From Vitis vinifera (Eukaryota; Streptophyta; Magnoliopsida; Vitales; Vitaceae), in NCBI RefSeq assembly GCF_030704535.1, contig NC_081820.1, forward strand, positions 26,765,001 through 26,829,000: a DNA stretch of 64,000 nt, given 5' to 3'. A model generated the notes under the pieces. It was not told the DNA's origin. It searched no databases and saw only the letters and a list, made by a program, of their open reading frames with translations. Position numbers and translations under genes: made by a program. Each line of letters starts with the position of its first letter. The stretch's first letter is position 1. Shown one piece after another: positions 33,956 through 46,429 of the stretch.

Positions 33956-36900
33956 TTAGCTGTCATTAGCATAAGATTCTTCGATCATAGTTCTCACAGA
34001 TATGGGACTTTTCACTGCATGCACCCCATCAACCCAAGTCAAGCTCCCAAAAGAGTATTCTGTGTTCACCTGGTGAATTGAGGAAACTGTGACACTGAAG
34101 GTAACAGTTTTGATGGTGGAGTTGAAAATCAAAGTATCAGGTTTTACTGTTATGGTTATGCCTGCTGGGGATATGATAGAGGCTTTGTATGTGGAGTTGA
34201 CAGCTCCAACATTTGTGACGTTTCTGGTGAGAGAGGTTGAATTTTGGAGGCTTGGGATGGTTATGGAAGGAAGATTCAAGTCAAGAATAGAATGCTCTCG
34301 AGTGGGGCAGCGTATGGATTGTTCTGTGAACTGAAAAATGGCAGAGTTGTTGTAGCCCAAGGTACAGAGATAATGAATATAATCCGCTGTACCCATGTCA
34401 TACACTAGACCAGGATCCGCTGCTCTATTCGGATTCACAATTCCACCTCCAAAATCAAATGGATCAGCAAGCTTTGTTGGATCTCCCTCGGCAAAGATTG
34501 GTTCTCCAGACGGATCGGTTGTCCATCCTGCAATAAGATGTTTTTAAGCATCCAGAGACAGTGGATGGGGGGTGTTTGTGAAGAAATTAGCAGTTCAATG
34601 GAAGGGACATATACCTGTTGTGACAATTGCTGATTTAATTGCAGCTGGGGACCAATGTGGGTGCAGGGATTTGAGTAGTGCAACAATGCCTGCAATGTGA
34701 GGAGTTGCCATGGATGTTCCAGAATGGAAAGCAAATTCGGTGTTCTTTTTCAGATCAGAAGGTAGAACTGCCCCAAGTATTTGGGCACCTGGACCTGCTA
34801 TATCTGGCTGTGCCATTCAGTGCCCAACATGGCTGTCAGTGAAATTCTAAAAAGAGAAAATTTCTCAAAATCCTGACATGGTTATCTTAATTAATTAGGC
34901 AGGGCTAGCGGAGAATACCTTCAATACTGCTGGACTAGGGAAACTTGGCCCTCGAGATGAGAAGTAGGCCACATTGGTTGGCACGGGTTTCCCAACATGT
35001 GTTTTAGAAGGGCTCAGCCTTACATGGGGATGCCTGCACAAGCCTCTCAACAACCAAGCTATATGAGGATAATGATGATGAGGATGATGATATTTTTTGT
35101 GATAATGTTGATAATGGTACCTGGTCGAACTGATGTAGTAGAGTATCTGGCTTCCAGTTTCGTAGCTTACTTTAATACATGGGAAGTCACTGATGCATGA
35201 CGCCTGGGTGTTTCCAGAATTCTCAGCAATAATTACCCCCAGGCCACGAGCTTCTTTCACGAAAGATGCAGCAAATTGTGTCTCAAATGTACCTGAAGTG
35301 AAGCAGAGCGCCACTTTTCCAGCCACTGAAGTGTCATTCGGTGACATATATAGACAACTGCTGCAACAGGTGAGTGGTAGTAAATATATAGAATGGGCTA
35401 CACAGACAAGTGAGTCATTTATTTTGACGTCTAATAATTTTTATGGACTCGATTTTAAATGTAGGCCTTCCAAGAGGTGGGATCCGAAGTGACAGTGCAG
35501 GACAAGGGATCAATAGGGCCCTAAACAGAAATAGTGAAACACCGAGTTAGAACAGAAGGTTGCTGTCCTTGGAAGATATTTACCTAGGACTCTGGAGATG
35601 TGGGTCATCTGGGTACACTAAGCTAGCGAAGCCTGTAAGGTTTCCAATGAGCATGGCTTGACCCTGCAAGTAACCAAGTTGTTCAATAATGCAACAGAAA
35701 GAGCTGTAGGAGTGAGTGATTAATATAAATTTTATTTTATGTTGTTATGCAGTGCAAAATCCAGATTATGGAGAATTACCATGACGGTGCGGTTGTTGCC
35801 TAGTGTGATGGGTGTAGGGAAGGACCGATCAATGCTGCTAGCTGCTACAGTTAATATCCACGGTGCTGTATTCTCTACTGTTTGAGCACTTGGGCCTCCA
35901 TTTCCTGCTGCACAAACAACTGAAATCCCCTGTGCCACAGCATGGAATGAACCAATGAGGATGCTATCAGGTTTGATAATTTCAGTGAACGGGATGTCGT
36001 CGGAACCGAGTGAGACTGATAACACATCTACTCCGTCGTGGATGGCTTTGTCAAAAGCTTTCAGTATATCAGCATCTGAGCAGAATCCCCCCTCCAAATT
36101 CCAGCACACTTTATACATGGCCAGCCGAGCCCCAGGTGCGCCACCCCTCACTGTTCCAAAACCAAGCCCATAGTAGCTGGCATTGACCACAGGAGAACCA
36201 CCAGCAATAGAAGATGTATGTGTACCATGTCCAAGTGCGTCTCTCGGGGACAGGTATTCTAGGTATTCAGTGGTATTCAATGGCTCTCCAATCTCTGCTT
36301 CAAGTCCCTTGAAGAAATAACGAGCTCCAATAAGTTTTCTGTTGCAGTGCTTTGTTGCATTGAAGCTCTGTCCTGAGCTGCAGCCACCTTTCCATCTAGA
36401 CGGGATTGGCCCCAGACCTTTATCGCTGAAAACTTCTGATTCGGGCCATATCCCTACTCACAATTCAAGTGGAGGCAATTCAGTTTTATTCACACATACA
36501 GACATGCAGACACATGCAGGGGAGAGGTAGAGAACCTGTGTCAAGAAGGCCAATGATGATTCCATCACCGTTGTTGGTTTCATACAGGAGATTGGTGGAA
36601 GAATGTGAAGAGGAGAGGCCAAGGTAATCCCAGCTCCTTGTTGTCTTCAGCTTATGAAGGCGAGAGGACATGACTTGAACCACACCAGGTAACTCTAAAA
36701 CCAAGACAAAAAGGGAAAGACTGTAAATACATTATATGGAACAACATAAATTGCTTGTAAGATGACCGATGGGCTTTTCATATTATGCCTGTTTCCAAAT
36801 ACCACTATGGACCCTTTTTACCCTTTACTTGCCTTCAGTAGAAATGGCCCTCAGAGGACCAAAGGCAGCCACCTTGCTTACTGCTATATGCCTTTTGTTC

Positions 36901-37571
36901 AGGCTGCCATTCTGATGTGAAACACAAACCCTCATTCAGTGGTGGCTGTGCATGCAGTGGATTCAGGCCATTGCATACGATGTGTACCATGCATACCATT
37001 TGATGTCAAAGGTATATCATAAACCTAGAATCTAAAGCATTCACCAGTAGAATTTGTAATCTTTGTGACATGGAAGATTACCTGAAACTGCTTGTGCTTG
37101 AGCTTCTGTCAACTTGGCTGCAAATCCAGAGAAGCCATGTCTGTAACTGTAGATCATGGAATCTACAGATGCTTCTTTGCTGCATCATGAGAACATGGTG
37201 AACCAATAGTTATGACACTGGACTATCTCAGTCTAGAATTCCAAACAAAAACATATAGATTTTGACTCTTTCTTTCTTCCCGGTTTACCTTCCAAGAACT
37301 GTAGTTAGCATTTCATGATGAATGTTGGTGATGAGTTCTGGATCATGGTGCTGCCTCTTTCCCAAATAAACAATGTGGACCTGCGGGTTTCCATGGAGAA
37401 TTTAGTGATATGGAAAGTGATGAAGTTAGAACAGACAGTGATTAGAATGATTCGATTACTTACCTTGCTTTTAGGTTGTGCAGGAGATACCGAGCTAACT
37501 TTCTCGTTTAGAATCAAGATGAAAGAAGCTAAGAAAATTAGTATGAGACTTCCATGATGGAGTGAACTCAT
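33956..37571 (-). pseudogene. Subtilisin-like serine protease, copy A (one-base frameshift in last exon)
   Basis: Ten exons (descending): 37571-37464, 37380-37289, 37179-37082, 36694-36536, 36453-35780, 35663-35584, 35360-35121, 35033-34919, 34807-34615, 34528-33956. The encoded layout is signal peptide (about 1-27), I9 inhibitor prodomain, peptidase S8 with a PA insert, and a C-terminal fibronectin-like domain: the cucumisin/SBT family of secreted plant proteases. Catalytic residues are visible: Asp (GLLDTG), His (GHGTHTSS), oxyanion Asn (CAAGNGGPS) and Ser (SGTSMATPH). In exon 10 a run of three G at about 34,500-34,502 has one base more than copy C, shifting frame soon after TTDPSGEP and losing the Fn3-like domain. 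Either a pseudogene or a sequencing error; all other exons are intact. Confidence 0.85.
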
Positions 37572-39700
37572 TGTGTGTGCTAATGGAGCTTGTGGCTCAT
37601 GCTATACAACAAGGGAGTCCAATAACTCCTTAAAAGGTTGAAAAAGGATGAGTGCACGGACCTCGACGGCGAAGACATGGTACATTTCCAGTCTTCGGAA
37701 GATTTTTATTATGCACAGAGGTCACTTTCCTGGAATTATGTGACAGATTTTTCCATTGGGAGGCCCACAGGTAATGTTTTGATTGGTCGAGAAATGAGAT
37801 CGATGTTTCTAAGTGGCAGTATAGATCATTGACTCAGATGGTTCTAAGTCGTCGCATCGGTCTCAACATCTCAACTCGGTGTTGGTTGATATGCAAAATA
37901 AGATAATTAAAAGATTCAAAAAAATTTATAAAAATATTATAAAGTATAATATTATATACCACTATGGTGACTTGTGATGATCATCCATAATATTTCTTTG
38001 TGATTCTTTGTGACTCCCTTCTTAAGGGAGGGACCCTATTCAAAATCGATTTAGTTTTCCGGCCCTTACATTCCATCTTCTTTTGTTTTTTTTTTTCCTT
38101 ATGAAAATTTGAAAAATAAATAAATATAATTAAGAAAGGTTAAAAAAAATAATAAAATAAGATTTTTCACATTGAACATTATTTCAATAATTACAAAATG
38201 TTGACCGAAAGTAATTTATGATAATAAATGGAATTATTTTATTTTAAATATAATGATATTTTTATTAAAAGACATATAATTCAATCATCAACTTCATTTT
38301 AAATTTTTATTAAATAACATATTCTTAGTTAAATTATTTTAATATATTAATATAATAATAAATTAAATGGTTTTTATATATTATTAATAGTAAATTAATA
38401 TAATGCTACCATTTTTTATATAAAATAATAAATTATTATCATATAAAATAATAGATTATAAAATCTGTTAATATAATATTACCAAATTAATGCAAGTTAG
38501 ACCTATGATAGTCATTGATGTGCTTCTTCCTACTCATCATGGGTCATGGTTTTTGGCTGTTGAAAAGCTTTTTCCTTGAAGACAAGCTTTGATTTGTCTA
38601 TTATTGATATGTTGTGATTTGAAAATGAAAAAAATAATTTTTTTTTTTAACTCGGATATCTCAATCGAGTCAACTCGAAATTTTTTTATTGACTCAATCG
38701 AATTTAAATGATTCTTGAGAAGTTTGAGTTTCAGATGGTATCGGGTGTCGGACTCGGTGTGAAAAGGCCGAGGCGGATACGAGCACGACTTGTCCTCGAC
38801 CGATATTTTGAACCATGTTACGTGGCACCGACTGAAGGGGTCTTGGGGAAAAATCTTTTGGAAATTGAGGTGGATTCCATGAAACCACATGTGAAGCTAG
38901 CCTAAGGTGCCGTCTAAAGACTACTCATTGATTAGCCTTTTAGGGAGAGATTTTCCAACTGGGGAGACCCACAGGTGATGTGGAGATGCCTTACCCAGTA
39001 ACAGAAATTTCGGGTGTAGACCACCTTGTAACTTGTATTAGTCTTCCAGTCCTGGGTAAGAGGAAGTTTCCTTCCATCAGGGACTGCGACCCACTGTTGG
39101 TTAACGGAAACCACCATCGGGTGACCGCCCTGATGGTAGGAGAGTAAACCCTGTCCGGATTCTGGAGACCACTCTGAATTTCGGTTGATAGTTCGGTCTG
39201 AAGTTTGAATAAATCTGAATTTGTATGAAATAGGAGTAGAAAGCCATGCAAAAGAAAGTGAAGTAAAAGAATTTTATGTTTTTTAAGAGACAAGACGATT
39301 AAAACATCTAAAAATAAAATTAGACGTGTATTAATATGCCTTGTAATCATGAAGCTTAATTTCCACATTAAAAATAACTAATCTTATGTTTTAATTCTCA
39401 AAAGTCGCATATGGTTTTGAGTTCGAATCCTGTCATGATACTCCGAATTTATCTGAGGTTTGGTCCGAATCGAAAGTCCTAAGGGTGTGGCTATAAAAGG
39501 TTACTCCGTTATAAAAAATTTAAAGAAAAATATTAGTACAAGGGTGAAGGACAATATCATGCCATCCATTCCACCATGAACAGCCCTGAAACATCTGAGT
39601 TAAAAGGACATATCATCACCATCATCAATGTTTTGTTCATAGTTCATATTTGATTAAAAGCAAGTTTACATCCACAAATTTGATGTTTCTGTAGACCCTC
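37572..39700. other. Spacer between copies A and B, with about 1 kb absent from the other unit
   Basis: The parts 37,600-37,800 and 38,830-39,400 align with 52,140-52,440 and 52,440-53,000. The middle, about 37,800-38,830, has no counterpart, so it was inserted in unit 1 or lost from unit 2. It is AT-rich, with no gene seen. Confidence 0.6.
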
Positions 39701-39703
39701 CAG

Positions 39704-40049
39704 CTATGGAATGGTGAAATCACGTCTCACTGATATGGGAATTCTTACAGCATGCTCTCCATCAGACCAAGTCAAGCTTCCGAAAGAGAATCCCGTGCTC
39801 ACCCGGCGAGCTAGGAAACCATGACTCTGAAAGAAGACGAGTCTATCAGGTTCTACTTTTATGGCATTTCCTGGTGGAGGGTCGATAACAGCTTTGTACT
39901 CTGAGTCAACAGCTCCAACATTTGTGACACTTCTGGAGAGAGAGACAGAGTACCGGCCGTTTGGGATGGTTATGGAAGGAAGGTTTACGTCCAGAATGGA
40001 AGGTCGGTTGCTGGGACACGATGTGGGTCGTCCAGTGACCTGAGAAATG
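39704..40049 (-). pseudogene. Subtilase copy B: last-exon fragment cut by the duplication junction
   Basis: Only the 3' part of the last exon remains, encoding TGRPTSCPSNRPSILDVNLP and SVTNVGAVDSEYKAVIDPPP-like sequence nearly identical to copy D (53415-53780). A segment present in D, around its VMVSS codons, is missing here. At about 40,050 the homology to D stops and the copy of the PSRP1 3' flank begins. It has no promoter or catalytic domain, so it is dead. Confidence 0.9.
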
Positions 40050-40051
40050 TG

Positions 40052-40247
40052 CTTATGCCAGGGCATATATAGACTACCTGTTTAGGGTTTTAGATCAAGT
40101 GAAGAGAGCTTTTGAAATGTTTGAAACATGTTTTTTTGTCGAGATGATGATTTTTGTAAAGATGAGATGCACCATCTGGTGCCCAACTTACTGAGACGAG
40201 AAGGATCATTATGTAATTACTATGCATTTGTATACAAATTACCATCT
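40052..40247. repeat. Right copy of the PSRP1 3' flank (duplication junction)
   Basis: Near-identical to 33,329-33,527. Its left end abuts subtilase fragment B, and its right end is cut by the Copia relic. Confidence 0.85.
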
Positions 40248-43200
40248 CAGTTCCCCTTCTGTTGTACTCTTCGTTCTGATCTTCTCCCTTCTATGGCTCG
40301 AGGCAGCTCTCAGGTAGCTTCCAACCAGCGTTCCACTATGAATACTTCTAAGATTATCGGCCCCTCGACGATAATGGAAGATTCTGGCAGTCCCTATTTT
40401 CTCCCAATGGCGATCATCCAAGGATGATTTTGGTTTCTCATTCTTTGACTGGGCCAAATTTCAACACATGGAGTCGATCTATGACGACGGCTCTTACTGC
40501 GATGAACAAAATCGCGTTCATCGATGGCACTCTTCCACGACCAGATTCAGGACATCTACTTTATAATGCTTGGATTCGCTACAATTCAATGGTAACGTCT
40601 TGGATCTTAAATTCTGTTAGCAAAGAAATAGTCGATAGTCTTCTTTACATTGAAACTGTTTCGAAAATTTGGCAAGATCTTCGTGACAGGTTTCACCAGA
40701 GCAATGGGCCGCGTATTTTCCAGATCAAGAAACACCCCATTGCTCTGAATCAAGGAGCCATGGGTGTGAATAGCTATTTTACCCGATTGAAGATTCTTTG
40801 GGATGAATATAAAGATTTTCAACCTCTCCCTCCTTGTCAAAAGTTTTTGCATTGGTAGTGCAAGAAGAAAGATAACGTACTATTACCCATGGAATTCCTT
40901 CTCTTTCCGAAATTGCTCCTGTGGCCAATGCAGTTTCTGCACCAGCTAAACAAAGGCGTGAGAAGCCTATTTGTTCACATTGTGGTGTCCAGGGGCACAC
41001 AATTCACAAATGCTATAAAATACATGGTTATCCCCCAAGAACAATTTGAATGTTCAAGCAAATCAAGCCGCAGCTGCTGTTTCTACCTATTCACCATCTC
41101 AGAATCTAACTCTATCTCAGGTCCAACAATTGATTGCTCTTCTGAGCTCTCAGCTTCATGCAAGCGACTGTCTCTTCTGAAATTGTGCGGCCTATTGCTT
41201 CTTTTTCCAGTATTCATGGTATATTAGCCCTGTCATCTATTTCTAATTCACATTAATTTTCTCATTCTTGCTGGGTGTTAGATATGGGTGACACACATCA
41301 CATCTCTTGCACTTCAGAAACTTTTATTTCCTCTACTCCCATTACAAATTTTGTTGTCATGCTTCCTAATGGTAATTCTGTTCCTATCAGTCGTGTTGGT
41401 TCAGTGTCACTCTCACCTCACATCATTCTTGACAATGTCCTATTTATTCCTCAATTTCAATTCAATCTTCCTTCAATTAGCTGGCTTACACAAAGCCACA
41501 AATATTCAGTTAATTTTCTTCCTGATTTTTGCTTTATTCAGGACCTTACTCAGGGAGTGACAATTGGGGAGAGTAGACAAGAAGGGAACCTTTATTTCTT
41601 GGAGTCTAGCAAATCTGTTTCTCTTGTTTCTCAAATTTCAGTTCATTGTAATAACGTCTCCTTGTCTTCAACTAGACTTTGGCATTATCGGTTGGGACAT
41701 CCCCCTTATGTAAAACTGAATATGATGAGTAATGAATTGAGAATTTCTTCAGATTTTGAACCTTCCAATCATTGCTCTATCTGTCCTTTAGCTAAACAAA
41801 TACGTTTGCCTTTTATTTCTTCAAATCATTTGTCATCTGAACCATTTAATTTGATACATCTTGATATCTGGGGACCTTTTCACACAATGTTTATAGAAGG
41901 TTTTCAATATTTTCTCACCATTGTTGATGACTATACTCGTTTTACTTGGGTGTACTTCTTATGTGCCAAATCTGATTTTTTTTTCTTCTAATTTTGACTC
42001 AATTTGGAGCTAAAATCAAATCTGTCCGATCCGATAATGCTCCTGAACTCACATTTACAGATTTTTATCGTACACATAGAATTCTGTTGTTGAGCGTAAA
42101 CACCAACATATTTTGAACGTAGCTCGAGCCTTGTTTTTTCAGTCCCACGTTCCCCTCTGTTATTGGAATGATTGTGTTGCTACTTCAGTTTATCTCATTA
42201 ATAGGACACCATCTCCCATTCTCTCAAACAAAACACCCTTTGAACTGCTTTGGAAAAAGAAACCTTCATATTCTCATCTCTGAATTTTTAGTTGTCTTTG
42301 TTATGCTTCAACTTTAGATAGTCCTCGCCACAAATTCTCTCCTCGTGTTTCTCCTTGTATATTTCTTAGATATCCACCTGGTTACAAGGGATATAAGTTG
42401 CTTGATTTGGATACTAACACCCAATTCATTTCTCGTAATGTTGTTTTCCATGAATCTAAATTTCTTTTTCACAACACACCCTCACCAAGTGTAACACATG
42501 ACATATTCTCTGGCTGCATTCTTCCTACTCTAGTTTCCTCATCCTCACCAAAAATCTCTATTTCTTCCACTTCCCCATCACTACAAGTCGATTCCACTCA
42601 TATTCGTCACCCTCCTTATCTTCAGGATTATCATTGCTATTCCACAATAGTTGAGTCCTCTTCTACTTCTCATCTCTTATCTCAAGTACTTAGTTACCAC
42701 AAATTGTCCTCCACACACACAACCTTTGTTTGTGCTCTTTCTTCCCATGTCGAACCCGCAAGTTATGCTCATGCTATAGACATTCTAGAGTGGCAGATTG
42801 CTATGGCTGATGAATTGCGAGCTCTAAAAAGTAACAAAACCTGGTTTGTGGTTTCTCTTCTTCATGGTAAGCACCCGGTGGGCTGTAAATGGGTGTACAA
42901 AATCAAATACCTTGCTGATGGTTCTATAAATTGTTATAAGGCTCATTTAGTAGCAAAAGGCTACACTCAACAAGGAGTGGACTACTTGGACAACTTTTCC
43001 CCAGTTGCCAAGCTTGTTACTGTCAAAGTCTTGCTTAGCTTTGTTGCAATTCATAGCTAGTCTCCCACTCAACTCGACGTTAATAACGCCTTTTTACACG
43101 GTGATTTGCATGAGGAAGTTTGTATGTCTCTTCTTCCTAGTTATCACCATGAGGGCGAGCCTTTACCTCCAAATGTTGTTTGTCATTTGCACAAATCACC

Positions 43201-46200
43201 GTATGGTCTGAAACAAGCATCACGACAATGGTTTTCTAAGTTTTTTGGTGTACTCCTTGCCACAGGTTTCAAGCAATCTGTCTCTGATAGTTATTATTTA
43301 TCAAGAAGGCTGACTCATATTTCTTAACTCTGCTTGTATACAATGATGACATTGTCATTGTCAATAACAATCAACAAGAAGTGGACAATTTAAAGGTTTT
43401 TTTGGATAATCATTTTAAACTCAAAAACTTGGGAAATCTGAAATACTTTTTGGGTCTTGAAGTTGTCTGGTCTTCTAAAGGAATTTCAGTTAGTCAGTGA
43501 CCAAACTTCTCTATTATTCCAAAATATTTAGTCTTTTTACGTTGCAACTCTAGTAAAAAAAAAAACTAGAGAAAGAGTCACTACCGCTTTTGTAGTACTT
43601 TGGGCATTGTCCTCAGGGACTGACTTATGGAAATTGTCAATACTAGAATAAATTAATTGCTTTTGTTTAAATCCTAAAGTGAAAAACAACTTGTGAATTA
43701 TCTTTTATGAAATGAGATTAAGTGAATAAAACTAAATTAATAACAAAACGAATATTGATTTAATTCAATCAATTCAAGTTTGGGGCTTTCCACAGTTCAA
43801 CTTAAGGTATAGAAATAGAGAGAACAAGGGTTTCTTAAGTAAAGTGATCTTAGGGTTTTGGGATCATTGGCCACTTGCAATCAACTTGAGTTCTATAACT
43901 CAAAATTGCATCTGAAACCTAATTTTTTCTTTTTAAAACAGATTTCTAAAACCATGAAATGAATGAGATTGATTACTAGTTTAAAATTTGGCTTTTTTTA
44001 ACCCCTCCTACTCTTTATAGCTTTGTTTTGGGGCAAACAACGATAGAGAAGACATGGATAACTAATGATCAAGAATTTTTAAGAATCACTAGTATTGAGT
44101 AATAACTTACTGTATCATTCCCTAAACTAACTCACAAGGATAGGATAAAAAAAATTGATAAATTGTTACTCAATCAATAATTAATCTCATTGTTATAATA
44201 ATTTATCCATTATCCCTATAGGTTTCCTAACCCCTAGGTTTTCATGTTTCAAGCCCCAAGTTGACTTCCTAGCTTCTCATGGGAGTGATGTCACATTCAC
44301 AATTCATAATAAGGTAAGAATCTATAATTTGAATAAAAAGAAACTAAAAACAATATATTTAATAAAGAAGAAAAAGAAAACAAATCAAAGTTCTCATCTT
44401 CTTCCACCTTAAATGTCTAACTTTCTCGAAAAAAAATTCAAGATCCCTAAAACCTAGAACTAAGAGAGTTTATATAATATCATTAATTACCTAACATGTG
44501 ACACACTCTCATTGATCACTTACTACAAAAATAATTATCTAAAAAATGATTAAAAAATAATCAAATGATGATTTCTAGTCATGTGGGGTCCACTTCGGGT
44601 GGATGGAGTGCCCTAGATGCAATTCCCAAGATAAAGGAGGTGAAACATCAAAGTGGCAGTGGATGAATTCGAAATTGGGGTCATTTTGAATTGGATTTCG
44701 AATTCATGAGTTGAATTTCAAAATGCCCTTTAGTTTTGCACAATTGTTCGAATGACCATAACTTCTTCATTTTAGCTTCGATTTATACACTGTTTGAAGC
44801 GTTGGACTTTTGACTTCCTGAGCTTCAAAACAATATACAATATGCCTAAAATGGACTTTGGGAAGTACTCAAAATTTTTCCTCAAAGTCAAAATATATGT
44901 TGCCACCATATTTTGAGTTCTAAATTTCTATGCAACTGAATCTTGCTTCATGCCTCATTTCCCATGTTTTCTTGCCTTCTTTCTTACTCCATAATGGTCA
45001 TTTCTCATCTCCCAAACTCATGATATCCTCGTCTTACCTTTTCTCTTGGTCCATGAGTCTTGACTCGCTTATTTTTTTCAAAATCTAAAGTAATTCAATT
45101 TGCATCATTTTTTTTCTCTTGAGCCTTAGATAAATCTCCAAAATACAAGTTAAACTCATGGCTAGGGTCTTAGCATCGATTTAGGTTAAGTTGGGTGATT
45201 TGAGTGTCCTTTGATGCTCAAATCATATTGAATATGTATCATTAGAGCACATATTTTCGCTCCAATCAGTCAGCGTCACTATGCTTTGAAACTTTTATCT
45301 GAGGCCAGATATCTTAGATGCAAAACTCGAAAGACTAATGGATCCAAACTTAAAGTTGTCTCAAGAATATGATGATTTACTTGATGATTCTCTTAGATAC
45401 AGAAGGATGATTAGAAAACTTTTGTATCTTACAATCACAAGACCAGATTTATCTTATTCAATGAATCATTTAAGTCAGTTCCTAGCTAATCCACGTGTTC
45501 CTCACCTTCAAGCTGCCTATCATGTTCTAGAGTATATCAAGTCAACAGTTGGTCAAGGCTTATTTTTCAGCACAACGTCTTGTGTTCAGCTTAGGGCCTT
45601 TGCTGATGCGGACTAGGCTGCTTGCCCAAACACACATCGATCAATTAGTGGATTTTGCGTTTTCATAGGAGAGTCTCTAGTTTCCTGGAAATCCAAGAAA
45701 CAACACACCATATCACGCTCTTCTGCCAAAGCAGAATATCGGGCCTTGGCTAATGTTACTTGTGAGTTAATGTGGTTGCTCTCTCTACTCAAGGATATGT
45801 ATATTGAACACCCTCAACCAGCCTTGCCGTTCTGTGATAATCAAGCAGCACTACAAATTGCAGCAAATCCCGTGTTTCATGAGCGCACGAAGCATATTGA
45901 GATAGACTGTCATCTAGTGCGTGAACAGATTCAAAAAGGCATTCTGAAGACACTTCACATACCATCGCAGCATCAAATTGCAAACTTGCTTACAGAGGCT
46001 CTTTTCCCGGCTCAGTTTGCTCACTTACTAAGCAAGATGGGAGTTCACAACATACACTCTCCATCTTGAAGGGGAGTATTAAGATAGGTTACTTTACTAA
46101 TTAGAGTTGATTAGTTGCATTTTAGTTGTTTTGGTTATGAGGGATGAGCTGGCATTTAGTTTGCACGGTTTCACGTTCTGTTCCCAGCTTCCCATATATA

Positions 46201-46266
46201 TCTTCTCTGTGCCTCATTTGAGAAAATAACAGAACAGAAAACTTCTGTGGATTTTTCTCTTCTAAT
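40248..46266 (+). mobile_element. Copia LTR-retroelement relic lacking its 5' LTR
   Basis: Parts in order: 5' leader; gag-like region (about 40,290-40,860; AFIDGTLPRP); zinc knuckle near 40,970-41,010; protease/GAG-pre-integrase and integrase region (about 41,275-42,290; LWHYRLGHP at about 41,677); reverse transcriptase (about 42,760-43,490, resuming at 45,274; GCKWVYKIKY); RNase H end (about 45,600-46,050; [22 protein letters not shown]); a purine-rich AAGGGGAG; and a 3' LTR-like end of about 190 bp from 46,077. Several breaks are present and it cannot be autonomous. It sits exactly where the duplicated PSRP1 flank stops, and host homology resumes at about 46,267, so about 260 bp of flank was lost. 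An inner element (43498-45268) interrupts it. Confidence 0.85.
43493..45273. mobile_element. Solo-LTR-like element nested in the Copia relic, TSD GTCAG
   Basis: The insert (43498-45268, 1,771 bp) begins TG and ends CA, with GTCAG directly repeated at 43493-43497 and 45269-45273. Copia reverse-transcriptase coding is interrupted at the left edge and resumes at the right. No protein domain is seen inside. The family is not assigned; the size and ends suit a solo LTR. Confidence 0.8.
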
Positions 46267-46429
46267 AAACAACACAATCATTGATGACGTACAGCATGGA
46301 GCAAAAGAAGAAACAATTTTATTTCCTTATCTGATTTTGATTATCATAGTAGCAGTTTGCTCATTACTAGAGTTCTATATTTTAATTTTCAGCCAAAAGC
46401 TGGACATAATCGCAGCAGCCGAATTACTT

